This document shows positions 1 through 8,095 of a DNA stretch of 37,099 nt, one piece after another. Both the position numbers and the translations under genes were made by a program. Position 1 is the first letter of the stretch. Each line of letters begins with the position of its first letter. The notes under the pieces are model-generated. The model was not told the origin of the DNA and did no database searches. It saw only the letters and a program-made list of their open reading frames with translations. The stretch comes from Paracoccaceae bacterium (lineage in GTDB: Bacteria > Pseudomonadota > Alphaproteobacteria > Rhodobacterales > Rhodobacteraceae): contig JANTFS010000006.1 of NCBI GenBank assembly GCA_024763335.1, positions 1-37,099 of the forward strand, read 5' to 3'.

Positions 1-1508
1 TCGGTTTCATCCGGGGCCGGGCGCGCATCTACCCGCACCCGCAGGTCTTCCTGCTCGGAATATGTCAGCGGGAAGAAGGCGCGCACGTCCTGGGTGGTGT
101 CGGTGAGGTTCTCCACCGTGAAGGTGATGCGCTGCTCGCGGGTGTTCGATTTCGATATGATCCCCGTGTCGCCCTCTTCGTTGCGGGCAAAGATCGTTTC
201 AAGCCGAATTCCTTCGACGGGACCGAACCCCAGTTCGGTCTCGGCGCCGGCGGGGATCATTTCGATCCGCTCGCGCCCGACCAGGTGGCCATCGCGCAGT
301 ATGTTGGCCCAGCCCGGCAACAGAGGTTCACCGGTGGTGTTGGTGAACCGCGCCACGGTGAAAGCCGTCTCGTCCCAGCGTGGGGCGGCATAGACAGACG
401 GCTCGGCCGCGAGGCGCAGCGTGTCGAGCGCGAGTTCCGCCGCTTCCTCGGAGCTGATGGTCACCGCATCGGGGTAGCTGTAGGACAGCGCCAGCCCGTC
501 AACCTCAAGCGCGGCTGTCGTGATTGAGGGTTCGACCAGAACCATCGCGTCGGGCGCCTTCTCGGCTTCCTCCATCATTGGCGCCGGTGCGCCAATGGCG
601 CGCCCGTAGGCGAGCGGTTCGACAATGCGGGCCTGGTCCGGATCGACGGGTGTCGGCGCAACGTCCTCGCCGGGTCGGGCCGTCGACAGTTTCAGCGCGA
701 CATTGTCCCAGGTGCGTCCGGTGTTCTGGGTGACGATGACCTTGCGTGACACCGCCAGTTCGCCTGCATCGCGGTCAAGATCCAGATCATAGTCCATCTC
801 CCACCACGCGTCGGGCGAAAGCTCGGTCAGCTCGAGCGCAACCGGTCCAGCCTGGGCGACATTGACCTCAACGGTTAGCATGTCGATCACCTCTTCGGGG
901 GGCGACAGCCGTTCAAAGGCTGCCTCGGCCGCGGCAAGTTCAGAGCTGAGATCGTCAAGCACGTCTTTCAGAGGGCGCAGCTTCGCCTTCGCCTGCACCA
1001 GAGCGGCCGCGCTGAGGCCGGTCTCGTCGCGCAGCCGGTCAGCCAGCGCGATGACATCGTCGGCCGGCATGCCGTCGCCGGGGGAGACCCGCGAGAGGAA
1101 GTCCAGCCGTGCCTCGATTGCGTGCACCGCAGCCTCGGCGGTGGCAATCTCATCACGTTGCGCTTCGACCCCGTCGCGCGCGGCGATCACCCGCGCCCAG
1201 GCATCCGCCTGTGCGGTTGTAAACAGGTCTTCGCGGTCGATCGTCACGTCACGGCGGAAACCGAGCGCGCCGATTGCGACACCCTCCGAGCTGCGAATGC
1301 GTGGCAGGGCACTCAGGCTGTCGAGCCCGGCATAGGGGAGAAAGATGCGGTGATTTCCGGCCGGCAATTCGACCGTGGCCCGATGGACGAGTTCGGCGCC
1401 CGAGGGATAGACGGTGACGGCGGCAACGGGCGCTTGGGCGAAAACGTCCCCGGCAAACGCCGGAACGGCCGCGACGAGGGCGATGAGGGAAGTGGCAAGA
1501 ACTCGCAT
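1..1508 (-). CDS. DUF4139 / mucoidy-inhibitor MuiA-like protein, 3' end truncated by the window edge
   Basis: Open minus-strand frame from ATG (cat at 1506-1508) to the window edge; signal peptide MRVLATSLIALVAAVPAFAGDVFA, then VTVYPSGAELVHRATVELPAGNHRI and a C-terminal beta-rich region (ITFTVENLTDTTQDVRAFFPLTYSEQEDLRV) typical of the family. Absent from the ORF track because it has no stop inside the window. Confidence 0.8.
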   Translation of the reverse strand, partial: MRVLATSLIALVAAVPAFAGDVFAQAPVAAVTVYPSGAELVHRATVELPAGNHRIFLPYAGLDSLSALPRIRSSEGVAIGALGFRRDVTIDREDLFTTAQADAWARVIAARDGVEAQRDEIATAEAAVHAIEARLDFLSRVSPGDGMPADDVIALADRLRDETGLSAAALVQAKAKLRPLKDVLDDLSSELAAAEAAFERLSPPEEVIDMLTVEVNVAQAGPVALELTELSPDAWWEMDYDLDLDRDAGELAVSRKVIVTQNTGRTWDNVALKLSTARPGEDVAPTPVDPDQARIVEPLAYGRAIGAPAPMMEEAEKAPDAMVLVEPSITTAALEVDGLALSYSYPDAVTISSEEAAELALDTLRLAAEPSVYAAPRWDETAFTVARFTNTTGEPLLPGWANILRDGHLVGRERIEMIPAGAETELGFGPVEGIRLETIFARNEEGDTGIISKSNTREQRITFTVENLTDTTQDVRAFFPLTYSEQEDLRVRVDARPAPDET

Positions 1509-1673
1509 CGGGAAAACCTTTCTCCTTGGGGTTCGCGAGCACGCTAACGCGGGCGCGCTTGCGCGCAAAGCGCGCGGTCGTCGCATCGGCAAAACCCGGC
1601 CCGCGCGATCGGAAATTGCGGGGAATGGACGGCGTTTAACGCTTTCTCAAGGTTGCGGCGGCAGGGTGGGGGC

Positions 1674-2204
1674 ATGGAGCTGTTCGATATCCCCCTCAAA
1701 CTGCCAGGCGAAATGATCTCGCAACTGAGGGTCATCGCAAGAGACCGCGATGAATCGATCGGCCGTGTTGTCCGCGATATCGTTGGAAAGGATTTGCGCC
1801 GACGGGCATCGGCGAAGACGCCCAACCGGGCGGATGAGCTGCTCGTCGCACGCCTTCAGCGGCTCCTCGCGGCCGAAATGGCGTCGGCCGACAGCTGGTC
1901 TGACATCCAGAAGCGGCTGTCGCGCCACGGGTATGAGCTCAGACCAGCCGGCGGCGGGTTGACCCTGCACGAGCGCGAAAGTGGGCGCCGGCTCTGCAAA
2001 TCGTCCGAGCTCGGCTTCGCCTATTCCCGCCTGGTGCGAAAATTCGGGGCCCCGATGCCAGGCCACCCGCACCTCATGCGCCACCTGTTGAATGAAACGG
2101 CCGTCGACGCCCAAAGTCCCGACGATGACCTGGAGCTGATCGAGCCTTTCGAGCCCGATCAGCCTTTTTTCAACACTTCGCGGCCGAGCAGTTCCGCGAT
2201 TTGA
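1674..2204 (+). CDS. Hypothetical protein; ribbon-helix-helix-like N-terminus and a C-terminal segment resembling those of relaxase/mobilization proteins
   Basis: ORF 1653..2204; ATG at 1674 (MELFDIPLKLPGEMISQLRVIARDRDESIGRVVRDIV...) is the more likely start. Confidence 0.65.
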   Translation: MELFDIPLKLPGEMISQLRVIARDRDESIGRVVRDIVGKDLRRRASAKTPNRADELLVARLQRLLAAEMASADSWSDIQKRLSRHGYELRPAGGGLTLHERESGRRLCKSSELGFAYSRLVRKFGAPMPGHPHLMRHLLNETAVDAQSPDDDLELIEPFEPDQPFFNTSRPSSSAI

Positions 2205-3181
2205 ACCGCATTCAGCGCCGCGCCCTTGCGCAGGTTGTCGGAGACGCACCACAGGTTGAGCCCGTTGTCGATCGTCGAATCCTGCCGGATACGGCTGACG
2301 AAGGTCGCGTAGTCACCGACACATTCCACCGGGGTGACGTAGCCGCCGGGCTCACGCTTGTCGACGACGAGGATGCCCGGGGATTCGCGCAGGATGTCGC
2401 GCGCTTCGTCTTCGTCGAGGTGCTCTTCAAACTCGATGTTCACCGCCTCCGAATGGCCGACAAAGACCGGAACGCGCACGCAGGTTGCGGTGACCTTGAT
2501 CGAGGGGTCAACGATCTTCTTGGTCTCGGCAACCATCTTCCACTCTTCCTTGGTGTCGCCCGAATCCAGGAAGACGTCGATCTGAGGGATCACGTTGAAG
2601 GCGATCTGCTTGGGATAGACCGAGGGCTCGACCTCCTGTCCGGGCACATACATGCCCTTGGTCTGGTTCCACAGCTCGTCCATCGCCTCCTTGCCGGAGC
2701 CGGAGACCGACTGGTAGGTGCTCACCACCACGCGCTTGACCTTGGCACGATCGTGGAGGGGCTTCAGCGCGACAACCATCTGCGCGGTCGAACAGTTCGG
2801 GTTGGCGATGATGTTCTTCTTGGCGTAGCCGTGCACCGCTTGCGGGTTCACCTCCGGCACGATCAGCGGCACGTCCGGGTCGTAGCGATAGAGCGACGAG
2901 TTGTCGATCACCACGCAGCCGGCCTTGGCAGCAATGGGCGCGTATTTCTTGGTTGCGTCCGAGCCGATGGCGAAAAGCGCAATATCCCAGCCGGTGAAGT
3001 CGAACTGGTCGAGATCCTGGGTCTTGAGGGTCTTGTCGCCAAAGCTGCATTCGGTGCCGAGCGAGCGGCGGCTAGCCAGCGCCGCGATCTCGTCCACGGG
3101 AAACTGGCGCTCGGCCAGGATGTTCAGCATTTCGCGGCCCACGTTGCCCGTGGCGCCAACGACGACGACCTTGTAGCCCAT
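2159..3181 (-). CDS. asd: Aspartate-semialdehyde dehydrogenase
   Basis: MGYKVVVVGATGNVGREMLNILAERQFPVDEIAALASRRS..., NPNCSTAQMVVALKPLHD active-site region; start taken at the MGYK Met rather than the upstream MSKETL. Confidence 0.96.
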   Translation of the reverse strand: MGYKVVVVGATGNVGREMLNILAERQFPVDEIAALASRRSLGTECSFGDKTLKTQDLDQFDFTGWDIALFAIGSDATKKYAPIAAKAGCVVIDNSSLYRYDPDVPLIVPEVNPQAVHGYAKKNIIANPNCSTAQMVVALKPLHDRAKVKRVVVSTYQSVSGSGKEAMDELWNQTKGMYVPGQEVEPSVYPKQIAFNVIPQIDVFLDSGDTKEEWKMVAETKKIVDPSIKVTATCVRVPVFVGHSEAVNIEFEEHLDEDEARDILRESPGILVVDKREPGGYVTPVECVGDYATFVSRIRQDSTIDNGLNLWCVSDNLRKGAALNAVQIAELLGREVLKKG

Positions 3182-3524
3182 GAGGGTCTCCTTTGACATT
3201 GCCTCGATGCGAGGACGATGCGGGGCTTAACGCAAAGCGGGGCCGGGTGGAAGGGGGCGTTGATTCCCGTTGACTTGAGTCCCACATGCTGTGATGAGGG
3301 CGCATCGCCCCGGTGGCCGCGTGAGCCACCCGCCGCCAGCGAAAAACAACAACGAGCGGCAAGGGACGATGAGCAAGCGCAGCTCGCGAAGAGCGCGCGA
3401 CACAGGTTCCCAATTCACGCGGGGGGTCAACGGGCCGGACGGCGGCGGGGCAAGGGCCCGGCTGCGAGGACAGGCCTGCACCTTCACCTGCCAGGGCGCA
3501 AGGCGCGCCCCGGCCCCCACGTAT

Positions 3525-3540
3525 GCGGCCTGTTGGCCGC
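3525..3540 (+). promoter_or_regulatory. Perfect hairpin gcggcc-tgtt-ggccgc abutting the helicase ribosome-binding site
   Basis: 6-bp perfect stem with 4-nt loop, immediately followed by GGAAAG-atatac-ATG. Confidence 0.45.
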
Positions 3541-3552
3541 GGAAAGATATAC

Positions 3553-4809
3553 ATGACCGAATTTTCCGACCTCGGGCTCGCCCCGAAACTGCTCGATGCC
3601 ATCAAGGCCGCGGGCTACACCGCGCCCACGCCGATCCAGCTCAAGGCGATCCCGCCGGTGCTGGAGGGGCACGACGTGATGGGCCTCGCCCAGACCGGCA
3701 CCGGCAAGACGGCGGCCTTTGGCCTGCCGCTCATCCACCAGCTTCTGCATAAGCATGACAAGCGCCAGCCGAAAACGGCCCGCGCGCTCATCCTCGCGCC
3801 CACCCGCGAGCTTGTGAACCAGATCGCCGAAAACCTGCTGCTCTATGTCAAGGGCACGCATATGAAAGTGACCACGGTTGTCGGCGGCGTCTCGATCAAT
3901 CGACAGGCCAATGCCCTCGCCAAGGGCACCGACATTCTCGTCGCCACCCCGGGCCGGCTGATCGACCTGATGGACCGCGGCGCCGTGCGGCTCGATGCCG
4001 CCACCTTTCTTGTGCTCGACGAGGCCGATCACATGCTCGACATGGGTTTCATCCATGCCCTGCGCCGGATCGCGCCGAAGCTCGGCCACCCTCGCCAGAC
4101 CATGCTGTTCTCGGCAACAATGCCAAAGCAGATGGAAGAAATCGCCGGCGCCTATTTGCACAACCCCGTTCGGGTGCAGGTCTCCGCGCCTGGCAAGGCC
4201 GCCGACAAGATTACCCAAGGCGTGCATTGGGCCGACGACAAGGCCGACAAGACCCGCCTGCTCAAATCGTATCTCGATGACGCGCCCGAAGGGCTTGCGC
4301 TTGTTTTCGCGCGTACGAAGCATGGCGCCGAGCGGCTGATGAAGCACCTCGTCGCCCAAGGCTACGGCGCGGTGTCGATCCACGGCAACAAGAGCCAGGG
4401 CCAGCGGGAGCGGGCGCTGAAAGCGTTTCGCGAAGGCGATGCCCGCATTCTCGTGGCCACCGATGTCGCCGCACGCGGGATCGACATTCCGGGGGTGAGC
4501 CATGTCTACAATTTCGATCTGCCGGAAGTGGCGGAAAACTACGTCCACCGGATTGGCCGCACGGCACGCGCGGGCGCTGACGGCGATGCGATTGCCTTTG
4601 TCACCGGTGAGGAGATCGGGCTGCTCAAGCAGATTGAAAAGGTGATGAAAACCGCCATCCCCGTGCTGGGTGGAACCCGCCCCGCCGAGACCGAGCCGGC
4701 AAAGCGGCAAGGCCGCGGTGGCAGGCGTGCAGGAAGCGGCGGCGGCGCCAACACCGCGAAGACGCAAGGTGCTGGCAAACGGCGCAGGCGGCCGCGTCGC
4801 GCGGCCTGA
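3553..4809 (+). CDS. DEAD-box ATP-dependent RNA helicase (RhlE/DeaD-like)
   Basis: AQTGTGKTAAF, PTRELVNQ, VLDEADHMLDMGF, FSATMPK, HRIGRTARAG motifs; basic C-terminal tail. Confidence 0.96.
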   Translation: MTEFSDLGLAPKLLDAIKAAGYTAPTPIQLKAIPPVLEGHDVMGLAQTGTGKTAAFGLPLIHQLLHKHDKRQPKTARALILAPTRELVNQIAENLLLYVKGTHMKVTTVVGGVSINRQANALAKGTDILVATPGRLIDLMDRGAVRLDAATFLVLDEADHMLDMGFIHALRRIAPKLGHPRQTMLFSATMPKQMEEIAGAYLHNPVRVQVSAPGKAADKITQGVHWADDKADKTRLLKSYLDDAPEGLALVFARTKHGAERLMKHLVAQGYGAVSIHGNKSQGQRERALKAFREGDARILVATDVAARGIDIPGVSHVYNFDLPEVAENYVHRIGRTARAGADGDAIAFVTGEEIGLLKQIEKVMKTAIPVLGGTRPAETEPAKRQGRGGRRAGSGGGANTAKTQGAGKRRRRPRRAA

Positions 4810-4822
4810 GGGGAGGCGCCCG

Positions 4823-4844
4823 GCCCGGAGGTCAGTCTCCGGGC
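4823..4844. terminator. Convergent stem-loop between the helicase and luxR-type genes
   Basis: gcccggag-gtcagt-ctccgggc, 8-bp perfect stem lying between the two convergent stop codons; no clear T-tract. Confidence 0.4.
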
Positions 4845-5353
4845 TTCGAGCCGATCCCGTCGGAGATATCTTCAATCAAGAGCCCGATGAGCTGCGCCCG
4901 CCCGGTGACGCCGGCCTTGCGAAAGACAGAATTGCTCTGCGCCTTGATGGTGCCCGGGCTCTTGCCGCGAAGCTCGGCAATCTCGTCATTGGAGAAACCC
5001 TTGACGGCGAACATCGCCACATCGGCCTCCGCGGGGGTCAGTCCCCATTCGCCAAACCGCTGCCACATGAGAGCGTTGAACGCGCCGGCGGCGGCGTGCA
5101 GCCGGGCTTCCGAGACACGGCGCTGTGTGGTGAAAGCCCGCAGCAGGGCAACCCCCAGCACCGTGCCGAGAGCCAGAGCTATGATGGTGAGAATTTGGAG
5201 AACCTCGCGGGCGTTCCAGCTCAGTCGGATGGAATAGAACCCGAAGACGTCGAGGAGGAACAGCCCGATGAACACGACCGAAAGCGTGGCCTGCACCAGC
5301 ACGATGGCAATCAGCATGGCGCGATAGGCGCGATATCCGGCATCTCGGTTCAT
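4832..5353 (-). CDS. Membrane-anchored LuxR-type helix-turn-helix transcriptional regulator
   Basis: Two N-terminal TM segments (AMLIAIVLVQATLSVVFIGLFLL; VLQILTIIALALGTVLGVALL) followed by a C-terminal HTH (LTPAEADVAMFAVKGFSNDEIAELRGKSPGTIKAQSNSVFRKAGVTGRAQLI). Confidence 0.85.
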   Translation of the reverse strand: MNRDAGYRAYRAMLIAIVLVQATLSVVFIGLFLLDVFGFYSIRLSWNAREVLQILTIIALALGTVLGVALLRAFTTQRRVSEARLHAAAGAFNALMWQRFGEWGLTPAEADVAMFAVKGFSNDEIAELRGKSPGTIKAQSNSVFRKAGVTGRAQLIGLLIEDISDGIGSKPGD

Positions 5354-5384
5354 CGGGCTCAACCTTGTTGTGACAAGTGGAGAG

Positions 5385-5894
5385 TTAGTTACCGAAACCG
5401 AAGCCGCCACCACCTGTGACACTGTCGACCATTCCGCTGACAGCGCTGCTGGTGCTGTCAACCACCGAGCTTGCGGCTTGCGAGGTGCTGTCGATCACCG
5501 AATGGGCGGCCTGTGACGTGCCCTCGACCACCGAACCGGCGGCCTGCGACGTGTTGTCGGCGACCATGCCGGCGGCGGCGGGATAGCCCTGGTAGGCCTC
5601 CGTTGCGTCTTGCATGATGTCGCCCGAGGTCATGTTGATCACGATCTCGCGTTTTTTGGCGCCGTCCCAGGCATATATCACCGCGCGGCCCAGCATCGAG
5701 CGGGAAACCTTGATGTATTGGTAGCCTTCCGCGGCGAGCTGTTTCCACGTCTCGCGGACCTTGGGCATGTTGGCCAGATCCGGGCTGGTGACGACGACCT
5801 TGACGTCGGCAGTGGCGGCTTGGGCGGCAAAATTCCCACCGGTAACGAAAAGCGCGGCGGTCATGCCGGCAATGATCCATTTCTTCGCGTTCAT
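5385..5894 (-). CDS. Secreted protein with C-terminal 11-residue tandem repeats
   Basis: MNAKKWIIAGMTAALFVTGGNFAAQA signal peptide; repeats MVADNTSQAAG/SVVEGTSQAAH/SVIDSTSQAAS/SVVDSTSSAVS/GMVDSVTGGGG. Confidence 0.8.
   Translation of the reverse strand: MNAKKWIIAGMTAALFVTGGNFAAQAATADVKVVVTSPDLANMPKVRETWKQLAAEGYQYIKVSRSMLGRAVIYAWDGAKKREIVINMTSGDIMQDATEAYQGYPAAAGMVADNTSQAAGSVVEGTSQAAHSVIDSTSQAASSVVDSTSSAVSGMVDSVTGGGGFGFGN
5403..5567 (-). repeat. Five 33-bp (11-aa) coding tandem repeats
   Basis: Period-11 alignment of the translated C-terminus. Confidence 0.8.
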
Positions 5895-6021
5895 GACTGG
5901 TCTCCTGTCTGGCCGGGCGCCCGAACCGTTCCGGGCTGCGATCGGCTTTGCGATGCCCCACAAGAAGGCGAAATTTCCGTGGGGTTCCATCAACTCAGGT
6001 CCGAATTGGCTGCGAGAGCGG

Positions 6022-6039
6022 CGGTTTAAACCGTGGTTT
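6022..6039. promoter_or_regulatory. Palindrome cggtttaaaccg with an adjacent third half-site (ggttta)
   Basis: cggtttaaaccg-t-ggttta read directly; 12-bp perfect palindrome plus repeated half-site. Confidence 0.4.
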
Positions 6040-6158
6040 AGGCCGGTGTGCCCACTCTTGCGCACGTTCTCCCGGCCGGGTTGCGCCCGCTTGAAGGTTG
6101 ATCAATTTCGTGGGTGCAGTGGTGGCGAACGTCGACGGTTTTTCGCAGAGCGGCAATT

Positions 6159-6190
6159 CCGGTTTTCCGGAAAACCGGTTTTCCGGAAAT
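6159..6190. repeat. Tandem 16-bp repeat ccggttttccggaaaa / ccggttttccggaaat made of nested palindromes
   Basis: Two copies identical at 15 of 16 positions; ttttccggaaaa and aaaaccggtttt are each perfect palindromes. Confidence 0.7.
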
Positions 6191-6200
6191 GAAAAATATC

Positions 6201-6217
6201 ACATCTTCATAAGATGT
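6201..6217 (-). terminator. Inverted repeat acatctt-cat-aagatgt, followed on the minus strand by gatattttt (possible weak terminator or operator)
   Basis: 7-bp perfect stem, 3-nt loop, T-rich tail on the minus strand. Confidence 0.35.
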
Positions 6218-6332
6218 TAGAATGACATTTCGGTCGGATTGAAATCATTTGCTAACGGGCTGTGCTTCGGCGCCTGCCGTCCAGAGCGATGCGGGCGATA
6301 CGCAATATGCCGGGACAGCGGCTGTTCGGATC

Positions 6333-7514
6333 TCAGTCCAGCCGGTCGCGGCTGAACAGGTAGGCCAGGGAGCCGAGCAGCACCGGCACGGCGAAGAACA
6401 GGAAGAGCGCACGGTAGGCGGCCAACGGATCGCCGGTCATCTGCGCGCTCTCGAACACCCAGCCTGATGAGAACTGAAACAACCCCACGCCGCCGATTCC
6501 GAAAAGGTTCAACAGCGTCACCCCGCGCCCGGTCAGGTGCGGAGGAATGAACGCAAGCCCGTGGGCCATGATCAGGGGAAACGAGGCGCCGAACAGGCCC
6601 GCCGCGGCGAGGAGCAGTGTCGCTGTGCCAATGCCGCCCGCCGGCCAGGCCCAGAGTGCAAAGATACAGGCGGCAGAGAGCATGTTGCCGGCGAAAACCA
6701 CCCATTTGCGAGTGCCAAACAGCCGATCAAGCGGGCCATAGGCGAAATTGCCGACAATCATGGCTACGCCCATCACAAGGGTCACCCACCCGATCCCGGC
6801 CGCATCGAGACCGAACACGTCCGAAAGATAGGGCCCGGCCCAGAGCCCGCGCAGGCCGGCCACAGGGGCGTAGTTGACGAACATGAGCGGGAAAATCGCC
6901 CAGAGCGCGGGCATGGCGAGGAGCGACAACAGCGAGCCTTTCTGCGCATTATGGCCCTCGGGGCGCGCCGGATCGCGCACCGCCAAGGCGATGAACGCCG
7001 CCACGGCAAATGTCAGGGCCGCGAGGCCCCACATCGTCTCGCGCCAGCCGAACGTGCCGATCGCCCAAGCCATCGGCAGGCTGCCCGCGATGTTGCCGAG
7101 CGAGCCAAGCCCGATCACCGCCCCGGCAAGCGTGCCAAAGATGGCAGGCGGGAAACTCTTTGCGATGATGAAGTAGGTGGCCATCAGGACGGGCGAGCAG
7201 CCGATCCCCATCAACCCCATAGCCACCGAGACGTGCCACGGAGCGCTCGCCTGCGCGAACAGAACCGCGCCGCTGCCGGCGCCGAGACCAAGCAGCCAGG
7301 CCGCGGTGCGCCGCGGGCCGAGACGATCGAGGGCCCACCCTACGGGCAGCTGCATCGCCGCGAAAGCAAGGAACCAAAGCCCCGAGGCGCGCCCAAGCTC
7401 TTCCGGCGTGGCGGCGATGTCGGATTGCAGCACGGGGGTCAGAACCGGCAGGAACGCCCGGTCGAACTGGCTGAGCATATAGCCCGCAAGAAGCATCGCG
7501 AAGCCCGCACGCAT
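6333..7514 (-). CDS. MFS transporter
   Basis: About 12 hydrophobic segments; GWALDRLGPRRT motif between TM2 and TM3; divergent from a MarR regulator. Confidence 0.9.
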   Translation of the reverse strand: MRAGFAMLLAGYMLSQFDRAFLPVLTPVLQSDIAATPEELGRASGLWFLAFAAMQLPVGWALDRLGPRRTAAWLLGLGAGSGAVLFAQASAPWHVSVAMGLMGIGCSPVLMATYFIIAKSFPPAIFGTLAGAVIGLGSLGNIAGSLPMAWAIGTFGWRETMWGLAALTFAVAAFIALAVRDPARPEGHNAQKGSLLSLLAMPALWAIFPLMFVNYAPVAGLRGLWAGPYLSDVFGLDAAGIGWVTLVMGVAMIVGNFAYGPLDRLFGTRKWVVFAGNMLSAACIFALWAWPAGGIGTATLLLAAAGLFGASFPLIMAHGLAFIPPHLTGRGVTLLNLFGIGGVGLFQFSSGWVFESAQMTGDPLAAYRALFLFFAVPVLLGSLAYLFSRDRLD

Positions 7515-7648
7515 GCCTGATTGTCCTCCCCTGCCCGCGATGGGCCGGGCCAACTGACACGTCTTCGCTCCCGGGCGCAAGCCTCGTTGCTCTTGCACTG
7601 ATCAAGGGCCTGCGCTTCAATCTTCGCAAGCCATACAGAGGATTCCAC

Positions 7649-8083
7649 GTGACCGATTTCAACCTTGACGATTTCCTTCCCTACCAGCTCGCCGAGCTCT
7701 CGCGCCGGGTGAGCGGCCGGTTCTCCCGGCACTATCGCGAGCGCTATGGAATCTCGGTGGCCGAATGGCGCGTGGTCGCGCATCTCAGCCAGCAAACTGC
7801 TGTGTCGGTGCGCGAGATTCACGACCGGGTTGGCATGGACAAGCCGAAAGTCAGCCGCGCCGCGTCCCGATTGGAAGCGGGCGGTTATCTTTCGAAGGTT
7901 GTCAACGAGAACGACCGGCGACTGGTGGAGCTCTCGTTGACCGAAAAGGGCCACGAGATGATCGCAGATCTGGCACCGATCGCCGCGGCGTATCAAGCCG
8001 AGCTGATGACGGCTCTGGGCGCGCGGGCAGATGACTTCGTGTCGACGGTGGAGGAACTGACGAGGGCTCTGGAACCGGAATAG
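7649..8083 (+). CDS. MarR-family transcriptional regulator
   Basis: GTG start; REIHDRVGMDKPKVSRAASRLEAGGYLSKVVNENDRRLVELSLTEKGHEM winged-HTH signature. Confidence 0.94.
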   Translation: MTDFNLDDFLPYQLAELSRRVSGRFSRHYRERYGISVAEWRVVAHLSQQTAVSVREIHDRVGMDKPKVSRAASRLEAGGYLSKVVNENDRRLVELSLTEKGHEMIADLAPIAAAYQAELMTALGARADDFVSTVEELTRALEPE

Positions 8084-8095
8084 GGGGTGCAGGGC

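Noticed and set aside
2201-3196. 331-aa plus-strand ORF
   Set aside because: Antisense to asd, which has unmistakable family motifs on the minus strand.
3484-4875. 463-aa minus-strand ORF
   Set aside because: Antisense to the DEAD-box helicase; no recognisable domain.
7515-7648. MarR operator palindrome in the MFS/marR spacer
   Set aside because: Only weak, widely spaced matches (gcaag...cttgc); no convincing inverted repeat, although regulation of the divergent MFS gene is plausible.
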